DNA of 64,000 nucleotides from Paenibacillus tritici (GTDB lineage: Bacteria > Bacillota > Bacilli > Paenibacillales > Paenibacillaceae), in NCBI RefSeq assembly GCF_013204885.1, contig NZ_JABMKX010000006.1, forward strand, positions 1 through 64,000, given 5' to 3'. Below, piece by piece: positions 53,217 to 62,103 of the stretch; position 1 is the stretch's first letter; every line of letters starts with the position of its first letter. The notes under the pieces are model-generated. The model was not told the origin of the DNA, did not search any database, and worked only from the letters and a program-made list of their open reading frames with translations. A program made the position numbers and the translations under genes.

Positions 53217-53257
53217 GAGCTGTCCCACCAGCCATATCATGGCTTGTGGGACAGCTC
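53217..53257. terminator. Bidirectional terminator
   Basis: GAGCTGTCCCAC pairs with GTGGGACAGCTC over 12 bp. It lies between convergent genes. Confidence 0.8.
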
Positions 53258-53288
53258 TTCTTTGTACCGCCGCTCAGCTGCAATAGTT

Positions 53289-54044
53289 CTAGATCTTCCG
53301 AGCCTCCACGAAGCAGTGGAGATGCAGCGGGGACAGTACCTTCAGTCCTTCGCCCAGCCCGAAGCCCTTGCCTTCGGCAAGCTGGCGGCCTTGCTCATGG
53401 AAGTAGATCCGGTACAAGCCCAGCATCTCCTCACTGAATTGGCTGCGGTGCAGAGCCATGGCGTCGAACTTCCGCTCGAAGTGGTTGGTAATGTCAATAA
53501 CCGTATTCGGCTCTGAGGTGAAGTAGAAGCCTATCGCCTTCGGCTGCCAAGGCCGGGTGCTTGTCCCTCTGGGATAGAGGGGAAGTCCGGACGAGAGGAA
53601 GGCCTGGGCGGCAGCTCTGCCCGTGACAATATGATCATAATGCGCTTCATAGCTCAGCCACGGATCAGGACAGAATATAACATCCGGCTGCACGGTGCGG
53701 ATGATCTCGGCAATCTCTTCCGCGAGCGCCGGAATATGCTCCAGTGTACCGTCTCCATGGTCCAGTTGGTGGAACACCGTGGCTCCCAGCGACCGTCCGG
53801 CAGCTTCCAGTTCGTGTGCACGGATCGCTGCAATCTCAGCTGAAGACAGATGCTCATCCACCGCGCCCAGATCCCCGTTCGTGACCGTTAAATAATGAAT
53901 CTCGCATCCCTTCTCCGCGAAGGAGGCGATCGTGCCGCCGAGGCCCACTTCGTTATCGTCCGGGTGCGGCTGAATACATAACACCTTGCGGCAGTCTGAT
54001 AGGTCGGGCGGTGACATCAGTGCCGATATTGTCGATACATCCAT
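53289..54044 (-). CDS. PIG-L/LmbE-family deacetylase
   Basis: The 251-residue zinc-dependent N-deacetylase-like protein shows the metal site as QPHPDDNEVGLGG (about 26-38) and the later His in YEAHYDHIVTGRAAAQAF. LTVTNGDLGAVDE matches the family's second strand. Family members remove acetyl from GlcNAc-type sugars or bacillithiol precursors (BshB). It lies 107 nt downstream of a GPH-family sugar transporter gene on the same strand, so deacetylation of an imported acetamido sugar or glycoside is an attractive idea, not shown. Confidence 0.92.
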   Translation of the reverse strand: MDVSTISALMSPPDLSDCRKVLCIQPHPDDNEVGLGGTIASFAEKGCEIHYLTVTNGDLGAVDEHLSSAEIAAIRAHELEAAGRSLGATVFHQLDHGDGTLEHIPALAEEIAEIIRTVQPDVIFCPDPWLSYEAHYDHIVTGRAAAQAFLSSGLPLYPRGTSTRPWQPKAIGFYFTSEPNTVIDITNHFERKFDAMALHRSQFSEEMLGLYRIYFHEQGRQLAEGKGFGLGEGLKVLSPLHLHCFVEARKI

Positions 54045-54151
54045 ATTCCAAATACCTCCTTATTAATCTGTGGTAAGGGTACAGTTAGTCCCTCTCAAGG
54101 TTCTCCCCGCCATCATCTCTCCTCCATCAGCTACCATCCTCCCGCTAGCCC

Positions 54152-55489
54152 CTACAATGACCGGCTTTGGTTCAAATCGCTCAGGATCTGCACCCGCTGC
54201 TTCTCGCTTATATTATAGAACAGAATCGGCAGAATAGCGGCCAGGAAGCAGAGTGCGGGCAGCAGGAACATCACGAAGCTAAGGCCGTGCTGGAGTCTTG
54301 GCGTAGCCGGCTGATTCTCCACATAGCTTAGCAGGCCGAGACTGGCCCCGATAATAAGCCGCGACAACGCCCCGCTGAACTTCGTAATGAAGGTGTTCGT
54401 GGAGAACACAATGCCTTCGCCCCGGAAGCCCAGCTTCCACTCCGAATAATCAATAGTATCGAGCAGCATCGAAGTACTGACGATGGTAGTCATGCCGGAG
54501 AAGAAGAAGCTGACCGCGAAGAACACCAGCGTATTCAGCACGTTATGGTCACCCAGCAGGTAAGGCAGGATACAGGCGATGCTTCCCAGGATGCAGGAGA
54601 CAATGAACACCTTCTTCTTGGAAAAGCGGCGCAACAGCGGCGGCGTAGCGATCATCCCCAGCAGCATACCGACCACCAGGGCGATTCCGACCTGTGTGGC
54701 ATACCCCGCATCCCCCCAGACATAGACCACATAATAGAGCTGAATGCTCTGCCGGATGCCGTTCACCAGATTGATAATCAGCAGTGAAGCGAGCAGAGTA
54801 AGCAGCGGCTTGTTTTTGTATACCGTCTGCAGGTTGTGGCGGAATGAAATAGTCTCAGTAGAAGGAACCACCCGTTCCTTGGTGAGCATTCCTGTCAGGA
54901 AGATCGACAGCGCCGCAATGACCCCGATAATGATGGCCGAATACAGATAAGCCTCAGTAGTCCGTTCACCGCCGAAGGCGAGCAGAAGCTGGATTCCGCC
55001 GACGGTGATGACGACCGCGCCGAGCGTTCCGCCGATTTTGCCTAAAGTGACAAATAAGGTACGTTCACCCGGATCTGTAGAGACTACAGACGATAAGGCC
55101 CATAGCGGGGTATCGCAGACCGTGTACAGCATTCCCCAGAGCAGATAGGATACGGTGGCAATCACCAGTGTCAGGGTGGGAGAACCACCGAAGTCCCAGA
55201 AGCAGACGATAGTCGCCAGCGCGATAAGGAACGGGGCAAACAGCAGATAAGGCCGGAATTTGCCCCATCTGGAGCGTGTTTTGTCGGTAATCATGCCCAT
55301 AAGCGGGTCCAGACAAGCATCCACAATGCTCGCCACTACCAGAATGACACTGGCTGTAGTAGCCGGAATCCCCAGCAGATCCGTATAGAAAAACAATATG
55401 TACATCGACATGAAGCTGTACAGCATATTCTGGCCCAGCAGACCGCCTGAGAAAATCACTTTTTCGGCCACAGGTACTTTTGTTGACAT
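54152..55489 (-). CDS. GPH-family sugar:cation symporter
   Basis: The 445-residue membrane protein has about 12 spans. The glycoside-pentoside-hexuronide family signature is the loop DPLMGMITDKTRSRWGKFRPYL (seen as GMITDKTRSRWGKFRPYL), together with TLFVTLGKIGGTLG and the late SMLLDTIDYSEWKLGFRGEG (as DTIDYSEWKLGFR). Such carriers take up sugars with Na+ or H+. The gene opens a likely operon with the PIG-L deacetylase. An inverted repeat ATGGAT/ATCCAT at 55522-55536 upstream may be an operator. Confidence 0.93.
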   Translation of the reverse strand: MSTKVPVAEKVIFSGGLLGQNMLYSFMSMYILFFYTDLLGIPATTASVILVVASIVDACLDPLMGMITDKTRSRWGKFRPYLLFAPFLIALATIVCFWDFGGSPTLTLVIATVSYLLWGMLYTVCDTPLWALSSVVSTDPGERTLFVTLGKIGGTLGAVVITVGGIQLLLAFGGERTTEAYLYSAIIIGVIAALSIFLTGMLTKERVVPSTETISFRHNLQTVYKNKPLLTLLASLLIINLVNGIRQSIQLYYVVYVWGDAGYATQVGIALVVGMLLGMIATPPLLRRFSKKKVFIVSCILGSIACILPYLLGDHNVLNTLVFFAVSFFFSGMTTIVSTSMLLDTIDYSEWKLGFRGEGIVFSTNTFITKFSGALSRLIIGASLGLLSYVENQPATPRLQHGLSFVMFLLPALCFLAAILPILFYNISEKQRVQILSDLNQSRSL

Positions 55490-55801
55490 GGCAGGCCTCT
55501 TTTCGCTAAGGATAATAATAGATGGATTGAATCCATTGCTAATTATGTTTATTTATAACTTAATTCTAGGTTCTGTCAAGCAGAATCTGGCTGTTGCTGT
55601 AAAGCGGATAATTAGTGCATTTATAAAGGGGTAAAGTCCCTTTAAGTCAATGAAATAAATATGCAAATTCAGAATTGTGATATTAATTTATTCGCATAAA
55701 ATGTCGAAATATAGCTAAAGATGTTCCTTCGGCTGATAGGGGAGTGTAAGATTAACGCCGACAAGAAGGACGCTTAGATGTTAACCACAGGGGGAAGCCA
55801 C
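55490..55801. other. Divergent control region, transporter/chemoreceptor
   Basis: The 312-bp AT-rich gap holds an inverted repeat ATGGATTGAATCCAT (55522-55536) and a small hairpin AAAGGG/CCCTTT near 55623-55644. GCTGATAG at 55732 resembles a sigma-D -10 element, but its best TAAA partner is only 12 bp away. No gene is seen. Confidence 0.5.
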
Positions 55802-57391
55802 ATGAAATGGTTCGGAAACTTGAAAACAGCCACAAAAATTATCTCCGCTTTTCTGATTGTCTCTTTAATACTGGCCGGGCTTGGAGTCTCCTCGATTCTA
55901 TCTCTGCGCAGCAGTAACCAGAATATGAAGGAAATGTACAGTAATAATCTGATCTCTGTCAGGGATCTGTCCGCTGCCGAGATCAGCTATCAGCTTAACC
56001 GGGTCTATACGCGGGATATGAGCAACACCACAGATGCTGTCAAGATTGCCGATTACGGGGACAAGATTGCGGCAGGCCGTCAGGATATTGTCCAGAAGGT
56101 GGACAACTACCGGCCGCTTGCGACTACCGCACGGGAGCAAGAGCTGCTGGCCGATTTTGACAAGGAATATGAGATTTATGACAAGCTGTTTGATGAAGCG
56201 CTTGTTCTGGCAGGGCAGGATGATACGGCAGCATTCAATACCTTCCTGAACACCAAGCTGACCTTACAGGGGCAGAACGTGCTGAGCAATCTGGATGGCC
56301 TGATCAAGGAGAATGTTGAGCTGGCGGAGGAAGCGAACAGCCATTCACAGTCTGCCTATTCTACGTCGCTCACCCTTACGATATCAGTAGTCATAGCGGC
56401 TGTCATCCTCAGTATTATCATTGGTTATGTGATCGCAAGGTCGATCTCCAGACCCCTGATGAAAATGCTGCATCTGGCCACTGAGGTGGCGAACGGCAAT
56501 CTGACGCAGCAGTCGGATATTTCCACCAAGGATGAGGTAGGACAGCTGGCAGCGGCGCTCAACCGGATGGTGGATAACCTGAAGGAATTGATCAACGGAA
56601 TTGTGATGAATTCGCAGAGCGTAGCCGCCTCTTCCGAACAGATCTCAGCAAGTACCCAGGAGATTGCCGGAACCAGCACGAACCAGTCGGCAGCCGCTAC
56701 CAATATTACCGAACTCTTCAAAGAGCTGTCCCTGGCGATTGACTCTGTGGCCTCCAGTGCAGAGGAAGCGGCAGAGCTATCCAATGAGACTGTGCGCACA
56801 GCCCGGGAAGGCGGATATGTGGTGGAGACTTCGCTGCAGGGGATGCAGACGGTCAATCAGCAGATGAAGCAGCTGGAAGACGACTCCAGCAAAATCGGCG
56901 ATATCATCGAGGTCATCGACGATATTGCCGAGCAGACCAATCTCCTGGCCCTGAATGCAGCGATTGAGGCTGCACGTGCCGGAGAACAGGGCCGCGGCTT
57001 CGCGGTGGTGGCCGATGAGGTCCGTAAGCTGGCCGAGCGCAGCAGCGATGCCACGAAGGAGATTACGAAGATCATCAAAGTGATGCAGGAGAATACGAAG
57101 CAGAGCGTCCGGGCGGTAGCGGAGAGTGTGGAGCAGTCTTCGATGACCAGCCAGGCTTTTGAACAAATTATAAGTATGGTGAACAATTCTTCGCTTAAGG
57201 TTAATGAGATTGCTGCGGCCTGCGAAGAGGAATCCGCCCAGGCTGCTGAGGTGATGAGCTCGGTTCAATCCATTGCCGCCTCCAGCGAGGAGTCTGCAGC
57301 GGCTTCTGAGGAGACGGCAGCTACCTGCCAGGCTCTGGCTCTGTTATCTGAGGACTTAGCCCAGTCGGCAGCCGCCTTCAAGACCCATTAA
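55802..57391 (+). CDS. Methyl-accepting chemotaxis protein
   Basis: The 529-residue transmembrane receptor has one span near 13-33, a four-helix-bundle ligand-binding domain (about 34-185), a second span near 188-210 and HAMP (about 211-263, [15 protein letters not shown]). A long signalling coiled coil follows whose tip is [20 protein letters not shown]. Typical methylation-region Gln/Glu pairs flank the tip. It should signal through the CheW and CheA encoded 22 nt and 463 nt downstream. The ATG at 55802 has GGGGGAAG in front; an ATG at 55778 is less likely. Confidence 0.95.
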   Translation: MKWFGNLKTATKIISAFLIVSLILAGLGVSSILSLRSSNQNMKEMYSNNLISVRDLSAAEISYQLNRVYTRDMSNTTDAVKIADYGDKIAAGRQDIVQKVDNYRPLATTAREQELLADFDKEYEIYDKLFDEALVLAGQDDTAAFNTFLNTKLTLQGQNVLSNLDGLIKENVELAEEANSHSQSAYSTSLTLTISVVIAAVILSIIIGYVIARSISRPLMKMLHLATEVANGNLTQQSDISTKDEVGQLAAALNRMVDNLKELINGIVMNSQSVAASSEQISASTQEIAGTSTNQSAAATNITELFKELSLAIDSVASSAEEAAELSNETVRTAREGGYVVETSLQGMQTVNQQMKQLEDDSSKIGDIIEVIDDIAEQTNLLALNAAIEAARAGEQGRGFAVVADEVRKLAERSSDATKEITKIIKVMQENTKQSVRAVAESVEQSSMTSQAFEQIISMVNNSSLKVNEIAAACEEESAQAAEVMSSVQSIAASSEESAAASEETAATCQALALLSEDLAQSAAAFKTH

Positions 57392-57413
57392 TCCTACAGA
57401 CTGAGGTGAAGTT

Positions 57414-57839
57414 ATGTCATCCTTACAGAAGGAACAATATATCGAGCTTGCTGTAGGAGCCGAGACCTGTGCCATCCGTATTGAAGAAATTCATGAGATT
57501 ATCAAAATGCTCAGCATTACAGATATCCCCTTCAGCCGGAATGAAGTGAAGGGCGTAGTCAATCTGCGCGGGAAAGTGGTCTGTGTCATGAGCCTGCGCA
57601 ATCTGCTCGGCATGGCTGATGAGCCATACACCCGGAATACAAGAATTATTGTCGTCAACTACCGGGAGGAATTCGTCGGACTCATTGTGGACAAGGTGAA
57701 CAAAGTGACGACGTATGGCGAAATCCATCCCCCCACAGGCGGACATAGCCGGGGACGTGATGCGGTGTTCCACGGAGTGGGTCAACGGGATGACCAGCTG
57801 GTTGGTATTTTGAAGCTCGAAGAAATATTGGGCGGGTGA
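57414..57839 (+). CDS. cheW: CheW-like adaptor protein
   Basis: The 141-residue CheW/SH3-like protein couples receptors to CheA. Family blocks are YIELAVGAETCAIRIEEIHEI, KGVVNLRGKVVCVMSLRNLL with the conserved N-L-R-G, and FVGLIVDKVNKV. The C-terminus carries a short basic loop (GGHSRGRDAVFHG) before LVGILKLEEIL. It sits between receptor and kinase genes, with 22 nt and 15 nt gaps, in one transcription unit. Confidence 0.95.
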   Translation: MSSLQKEQYIELAVGAETCAIRIEEIHEIIKMLSITDIPFSRNEVKGVVNLRGKVVCVMSLRNLLGMADEPYTRNTRIIVVNYREEFVGLIVDKVNKVTTYGEIHPPTGGHSRGRDAVFHGVGQRDDQLVGILKLEEILGG

Positions 57840-57854
57840 AAAGGGGAACAAGCA

Positions 57855-59849
57855 ATGATGATGGAACTGTCTGCCTACCGCGATATATTTATAGAAGAGC
57901 TGAATGAGCAGTTGGAGCGGATCGACCAGTCGCTGCTCGCTCTGGAGCATAGTCCGACCGCGGAGCTGATCCAGACGATATTCCGGGCAGCCCATACGAT
58001 CAAAGGATCGGCATCGACGATGGGCTTCCGCGAGATGAGCGATCTCACGCATGAGGTGGAATATGCGCTGGAATGGGTGAGGGAGAAGAAGCCGGAGATT
58101 ACCGGCATTCTGATCGACACGCTTTTCCGGGCGCTGGACGCCATGAAGCTGCTGCGCAGCCAATATGTCAGCGGTGGGGATTTCACGGATTGCAGCGCGG
58201 TGGTTGCGGAGATCAAGGCATTGATTAATAAGCCGGCCGAAGCGCAGCCGGTGCGGCTTCCGGTCTTGAATGAAGCGGAGAGGCTTCAGGCGGAAGAAGC
58301 TGTCGCAGCGGGTTATGCGCTAGTGTCCCTTACGGTGACCCTGAAAGAAGAATGCCTGATGAAGGCGGCCCGGCATTACATCCTGCTGCAGCGTATTGAA
58401 GAGGTCTGCGGGCCGGTGATCGCTATTGCATTAGCACCGCCGCCAGCGCCTGGAGCCGATGAAGATGTACGCTACAGCCAGTTTGCTGTAGTGGCAGCGG
58501 CGTCTAAGGAGATTGAGCAGGTATCCGAACAGCTTACGGGTGAGACGGATGTGGTGAGTATGGTTATCGCGCCGTTCCTGCCTGTATCTCCGGCAGGAGC
58601 GAACACACAGGCCGCGGCAGAACCGGTGCAGGCTGAGTCTCAAGGCTCTTCCCAAGGCAAAGAACGGTCCCATGGGGCACAGGCGACGGTCCGGGTGAGT
58701 GTCGAGCGGCTGGACCACTTGATGAATCTGGTGGGAGAGCTGCTCATTGAGCAGACTTCCCTGGCCAACCTCAGCGCTACGGGACAACGGAATGATCCGG
58801 CCAAGGTTCTGCCTGATATTGGCTCTGTATCGGATCACATGGGCGGTATTATCAAGGAGCTGCAGGAAGGCGTGATGAAGACCCGGATGCTGCCGATTGA
58901 TCAGCTGTTCAACCGGTTTCCGCGTCTGGTCAGGGATCTGGCCCAGAAGCTGGGGAAGGACATTGAACTGCAGATTCAGGGAGGCGAGACTGAGCTGGAC
59001 CGGATCATTATCGAGGAGCTAAGCGATCCGTTAATCCATTTGATCCGCAACAGCGCCGATCACGGGATCGAGAGCCCGGAGGTCCGGACGCAGCAGGGCA
59101 AATCCCCGAAAGGCCGGATTACGCTGACCTCTTTTCATGAGGAGAATCAGGTCGTTATTCGTCTGGAGGATGACGGTCAGGGCATTGATGCCGCTAAAAT
59201 CAAAGCCTCTGCGCTAAGCAAAGGGATCATCACTGAAGAACAGGCGGGATACTTAACGGCACAGGAGGCCGTGAGCCTGATCTTCGAGCCCGGCTTCTCC
59301 ACCGCTTCTGAAGTCAGTGAAGTGTCGGGCCGCGGCGTGGGGATGGATATTGTACGCAGTCAGATTGGACGCCTCAACGGGATTATAGATATTGAGACAG
59401 AGCCGGGTGCAGGCACAGTGTTTATTATCCGTCTGCCGCTTACGCTGGCTATTATCAAGGGCCTGCTGGTCAATGTGTCCAGGCGCGTGCTGATTCTGCC
59501 AATGTACAACGTGGCTGAGATTGTGCGGATCTCCCCCGAGGAGATTCAGGTTGTCCAAGGGGAACAGGCGATTATCAACCACGGGCGGATTGTGCCGCTC
59601 TCCTGGCTCCGGGACAAGCTGCATTATCCCCGTACAGAGCGCCGCTCCAAGACCATCCCGCTGGTAATCGTAAGATCCGTTGATAGAATTGCCGCCTTTG
59701 CCGTCGATGAGATTATCGGCAATCAGGAGGTGGTCATCAAGTCAATGGGTGCGTATCTGGGGACGATGAACCATCTGTCCGGGGCAACGATCCTGGGCAA
59801 CGGGCGGGTGGCCCTGATTCTGGATGCCTCCTATCTGGTCAGCCATTGA
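57855..59849 (+). CDS. cheA: Chemotaxis histidine kinase CheA
   Basis: The 664-residue protein has an Hpt domain with His47 in FRAAHTIKGSASTMGF. A poorly conserved P2-like region (about 150-265) with an Ala/Gln linker comes next, followed by the dimerisation helices (VERLDHLMNLVGELLIEQ). The ATPase has IRNSADHGIESPEV, LEDDGQGID and VSGRGVGMDIVRS, and the protein ends with a CheW-like domain. The set receptor-cheW-cheA lacks cheY, cheB and cheR here, so either core chemotaxis proteins elsewhere are used or the output differs. A strong terminator follows. Confidence 0.95.
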   Translation: MMMELSAYRDIFIEELNEQLERIDQSLLALEHSPTAELIQTIFRAAHTIKGSASTMGFREMSDLTHEVEYALEWVREKKPEITGILIDTLFRALDAMKLLRSQYVSGGDFTDCSAVVAEIKALINKPAEAQPVRLPVLNEAERLQAEEAVAAGYALVSLTVTLKEECLMKAARHYILLQRIEEVCGPVIAIALAPPPAPGADEDVRYSQFAVVAAASKEIEQVSEQLTGETDVVSMVIAPFLPVSPAGANTQAAAEPVQAESQGSSQGKERSHGAQATVRVSVERLDHLMNLVGELLIEQTSLANLSATGQRNDPAKVLPDIGSVSDHMGGIIKELQEGVMKTRMLPIDQLFNRFPRLVRDLAQKLGKDIELQIQGGETELDRIIIEELSDPLIHLIRNSADHGIESPEVRTQQGKSPKGRITLTSFHEENQVVIRLEDDGQGIDAAKIKASALSKGIITEEQAGYLTAQEAVSLIFEPGFSTASEVSEVSGRGVGMDIVRSQIGRLNGIIDIETEPGAGTVFIIRLPLTLAIIKGLLVNVSRRVLILPMYNVAEIVRISPEEIQVVQGEQAIINHGRIVPLSWLRDKLHYPRTERRSKTIPLVIVRSVDRIAAFAVDEIIGNQEVVIKSMGAYLGTMNHLSGATILGNGRVALILDASYLVSH

Positions 59850-59894
59850 TTTCTTTGCCGCCGGGAACATGAGGTGAATAACGGGTGTCATAAC

Positions 59895-59936
59895 AAAACC
59901 GGAGGGGCCGCAGATTGCTGCGGCCCCTCCGGTTTT
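59895..59936. terminator. Terminator after cheA
   Basis: AAAACCGGAGGGGCCGCAG pairs with CTGCGGCCCCTCCGGTTTT, a 19-bp perfect stem. Confidence 0.92.
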
Positions 59937-59968
59937 ATGGTTCCACTAGTGACGGAAGGAGATGCCGT

Positions 59969-60331
59969 CTACTTCAGGCGTCTTTTGGGACTCTTGAACT
60001 GCAGCTCAAGGGCCTGCTGGTTTAAATGCAGCTCTTCCATATAAGCCTTGATCTTAAGCTGTAGCGTATGGAGCATTTCAGTGTGCATATCATCAATACG
60101 GTCTTCGATACAGAAAGCTGAACAAGCCAGATAACCGTCTGTATAGGATTTGGTGTCATCCATTACCGTATTCAGTTTCTCTTTGTATATCCGCTTGACC
60201 GGACCGCTCTCCGGCTTGATCTCATAATAGCGGCTCGTTTCCACCAGCAGCCGCCAATGGCTGACCTCGAACCCGCATTCATCTTTCTCCAGCTGCACGG
60301 TTACTTTGAAGATTTTAATCGGATTATTCAT
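59969..60331 (-). CDS. Hypothetical cytoplasmic protein
   Basis: The 120-residue protein has no recognised domain. It begins with beta strands (IKIFKVTVQLEKDECGFEV), continues VETSRYYEIKPESGPVKRIYK, and ends in a long charged helix with a basic tail (KSPKRRLK). Single-stranded-nucleic-acid or nucleoid association would fit the basic end but is guesswork. The start is ATG at 60331. It is flanked by its own gap and the cheA terminator, hence monocistronic. Confidence 0.65.
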   Translation of the reverse strand: MNNPIKIFKVTVQLEKDECGFEVSHWRLLVETSRYYEIKPESGPVKRIYKEKLNTVMDDTKSYTDGYLACSAFCIEDRIDDMHTEMLHTLQLKIKAYMEELHLNQQALELQFKSPKRRLK

Positions 60332-60494
60332 TGTGATTGTTCCATTCTTATTGGGGGATTCAGAGATTATAGCACGCAGGCGATGCCTTGCCCACTGGAA
60401 GATTATTATAGTATATTTTCACAGCATCGTTTAGAATGAATCCAATATTGTCCAAATGGGGCAACAGGTTAATCCACTATAAAGGAGACGAAAT

Positions 60495-61253
60495 ATGAAG
60501 AACACCGCTGCAAAAGGACATCCGGTTATCTACTCGCTGTTATGGGGAGTGGTCCTGACCCTGGCTGTATCCATCGCTTCCGCTGTAGCCACAATTCAGG
60601 AGTTCGGCGATATGGGGATACGGAATGCCCAGGCCTGCGCCTTCCTGGTGATGGCGATTATTGTTACTGTATATATGAAAAGAAAGGATTCCTCGCTCCT
60701 GAGCTTCGGCTTCCGCAAGCTGGAGGCCAAGCCGTCCAGAGCGGTGTTGTTCTACATCCCCCTGCTGATTCTTGCGGTGGCCCAGCCGCTTATGAACGGC
60801 ATCAATCTGGAGCTGACGGCTCCCGAAGTCATCAGTATTGTAATTATGACCCTCCTGGTAGGGTACACCGAGGAATCTATTTTCAGAGGAATTATCAGAC
60901 ATAACCTTAGATTCAAAGGTCCGTTATTCTATATTGTGTTCTCTTCTCTTTTCTTTGGAATTCTACATATGGCTAATGCGCTTGGCGGAAATGATCTCAT
61001 ACATACGCTTCTCCAGGTGATCAATGCCCTGCTGCTGGGCTGTGTACTTGCCTTGCTGATCGAGGCAGGCCACAATATTATTCCTCTCATCGCTTTTCAC
61101 TTTCTCTACGATGCGCTTGCGATGGTCAGCAATGAGAACCTGGAGCATGAGGTGCTGATCGTATCTGTCCTGAATATCCTGTATCTCATCTATGGTATTT
61201 ATCTGTTGATGGTGCTGACCCGCAGACATAGGAATCATAATCGTACCATGTAG
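60495..61253 (+). CDS. CPBP-family intramembrane metalloprotease
   Basis: The 252-residue protein has about eight membrane spans. It carries the Abi/CPBP (type II CAAX prenyl endopeptidase-like) motifs: EESIFRG near 138-144, FGILHMAN and the final HFLYDA, giving the Glu and His metal ligands. Bacterial members act in bacteriocin immunity, in maturation or in signalling proteolysis; no bacteriocin gene is adjacent. AAAGGAG precedes the ATG at 60495. Followed by its own terminator. Confidence 0.92.
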   Translation: MKNTAAKGHPVIYSLLWGVVLTLAVSIASAVATIQEFGDMGIRNAQACAFLVMAIIVTVYMKRKDSSLLSFGFRKLEAKPSRAVLFYIPLLILAVAQPLMNGINLELTAPEVISIVIMTLLVGYTEESIFRGIIRHNLRFKGPLFYIVFSSLFFGILHMANALGGNDLIHTLLQVINALLLGCVLALLIEAGHNIIPLIAFHFLYDALAMVSNENLEHEVLIVSVLNILYLIYGIYLLMVLTRRHRNHNRTM

Positions 61254-61260
61254 ACTTTAC

Positions 61261-61303
61261 CGGCCAGAACGGAGAGTGAATCCTCTGACTGGCCGTTTTT
61301 ATA
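61261..61303 (+). terminator. Terminator after the CPBP gene
   Basis: CGGCCAG pairs with CTGGCCG, with an inner AGAG/CTCT helix, followed by TTTTTAT. Confidence 0.8.
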
Positions 61304-61448
61304 CCTGACAATGAGAGCGCATACATTTGAAAACGCAGCTATTGGAAGCAAATAATCTGTAACCGGAGTAATTTTTCGAGAGAGGTATGTTATTCATGGG
61401 CATCCTGAAATTTCGTGTATTCTACGGGAATATGCAGGTTTTTGAAAG

Positions 61449-61477
61449 TTTAAATTTGAATCTGCCTGGGGTATAAT
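61449..61477 (+). promoter_or_regulatory. Promoter of the candidate RNA
   Basis: TATAAT at 61472-61477 is perfect. The best spaced -35 element is TTTAAA at 61449-61454, 17 bp away; TTGAAA at 61442 is too far. Transcription would start near 61484. Confidence 0.5.
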
Positions 61478-61577
61478 GTAGACATCACCACAGGGAACCA
61501 CAGCAAGTGTTCACAGGTGGACCCGCAGGTGATTGCCTCATTCCTAAATTTAGCAATGAATGAAGGAAAGGAGAGAA

Positions 61578-61672
61578 TCCCGATGTACTAGCGTTAGCGA
61601 AGCGTGCCGGAATCGGCTGCTGATCAAGAGGGTGGATGATAACATCTTCTGGCAGATCGTGGGTATGCGGGA
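61578..61672 (+). other. RNA domain, copy 1
   Basis: The order is: outer helix TCCC/GGGA (61578-61581 with 61669-61672); ATG; conserved GTTAGCGAAGCGT (61593-61605); inner helix GCGTGCC (61602-61608) with GGTATGC (61662-61668, two G-U pairs); internal hairpins CTGC/GCAG and GATG/CATC; and conserved ATCGTG (61656-61661). Confidence 0.5.
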
Positions 61673-61751
61673 ACCCAGGAAGTTAATCTTTTTTGAAGAA
61701 GAACCAAATGCTATTCATTCAAGCAAGAGATGATCTTGCGGAAGAAAGAGC

Positions 61752-61857
61752 GTGATTCCAATGAAAAAGGTTAGCGAAGCGTACGAATACGATTCTTCAC
61801 AGTAGGAAAAGCGTCCGTGAAAACGTTTTTCGTGAAATCGTGTACGCGGGAATTCAC
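61752..61857 (+). other. RNA domain, copy 2
   Basis: The same order as copy 1 with different pairs. Outer helix GTGATTCC (61752-61759) pairs with GGAATTCAC (61849-61857). ATG, the identical GTTAGCGAAGCGT (61770-61782), inner helix GCGTAC (61779-61784) with GTACGC (61842-61847), internal hairpin GAAAAGCGT/ACGTTTTTC and ATCGTG (61837-61842) follow. Compensating base differences from copy 1 support both helices. Confidence 0.5.
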
Positions 61858-62056
61858 CCCATATGCAGGACATGGAGCAACACTCCGGACAGGAGCGAAC
61901 GGGCAACACGGAAACATGAATAATTGAACAAACACCATGTCAGGGATATGGCTTTTGTTACTTGGAGGAAATGATTGAATTGAATACGGTAAACAACACA
62001 TGAATCCCCGTGCCTTAAGCAATCAGGCAGCGGGGATTCGTGCGTATATACATAAT

Positions 62057-62083
62057 GGACCCCCGGGACTTGCCCGGGAGTCC
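62057..62083. terminator. Hairpin after the serine hydrolase gene
   Basis: GGAC-CCCGGG pairs with CCCGGG-GTCC. It lies 21 nt beyond the stop of the minus-strand gene, probably its terminator though without a strong T run. Confidence 0.55.
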
Positions 62084-62103
62084 CACATCAATCAGGCGCA
62101 AGC

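Larger units (their letters stand above)
61484..62039 (+). ncRNA. Candidate structured RNA with two related domains
   Basis: Between the CPBP terminator and the convergent serine hydrolase there is no convincing protein gene but much RNA-like structure. ATCACC pairs with GGTGAT (about 61484-61535), and CCTCATTC with GAATGAAGG (61537-61566). Two related domains follow (61578-61672 and 61752-61857), then GACATGG/CCATGTC (61869-61941). The unit ends with GAATCCCCG/CGGGGATTC (62002-62039), which lacks a T run. A 10-codon frame at 61971-62003 (MIELNTVNNT) begins only 2 nt after GGAGG. I cannot match the whole to a known RNA family. It might instead be the leader of a lost gene. Confidence 0.45.

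Noticed and set aside
55706-55739. Sigma-D promoter before the chemoreceptor
   Set aside because: GCTGATAG resembles the -10, but TAAA is only 12 bp away rather than about 15, so the match is too weak.
61578-61700. T-box leader (AGAGGGTGGA resembling the T-box sequence)
   Set aside because: The AGGGTGG-N-ACCGCG core is incomplete, and no aminoacyl-tRNA synthetase or amino-acid gene follows.
61971-62003. Ten-codon peptide MIELNTVNNT
   Set aside because: GGAGG is only 2 nt from the ATG, and the frame is very short; it is noted within the RNA entry but not called a gene.
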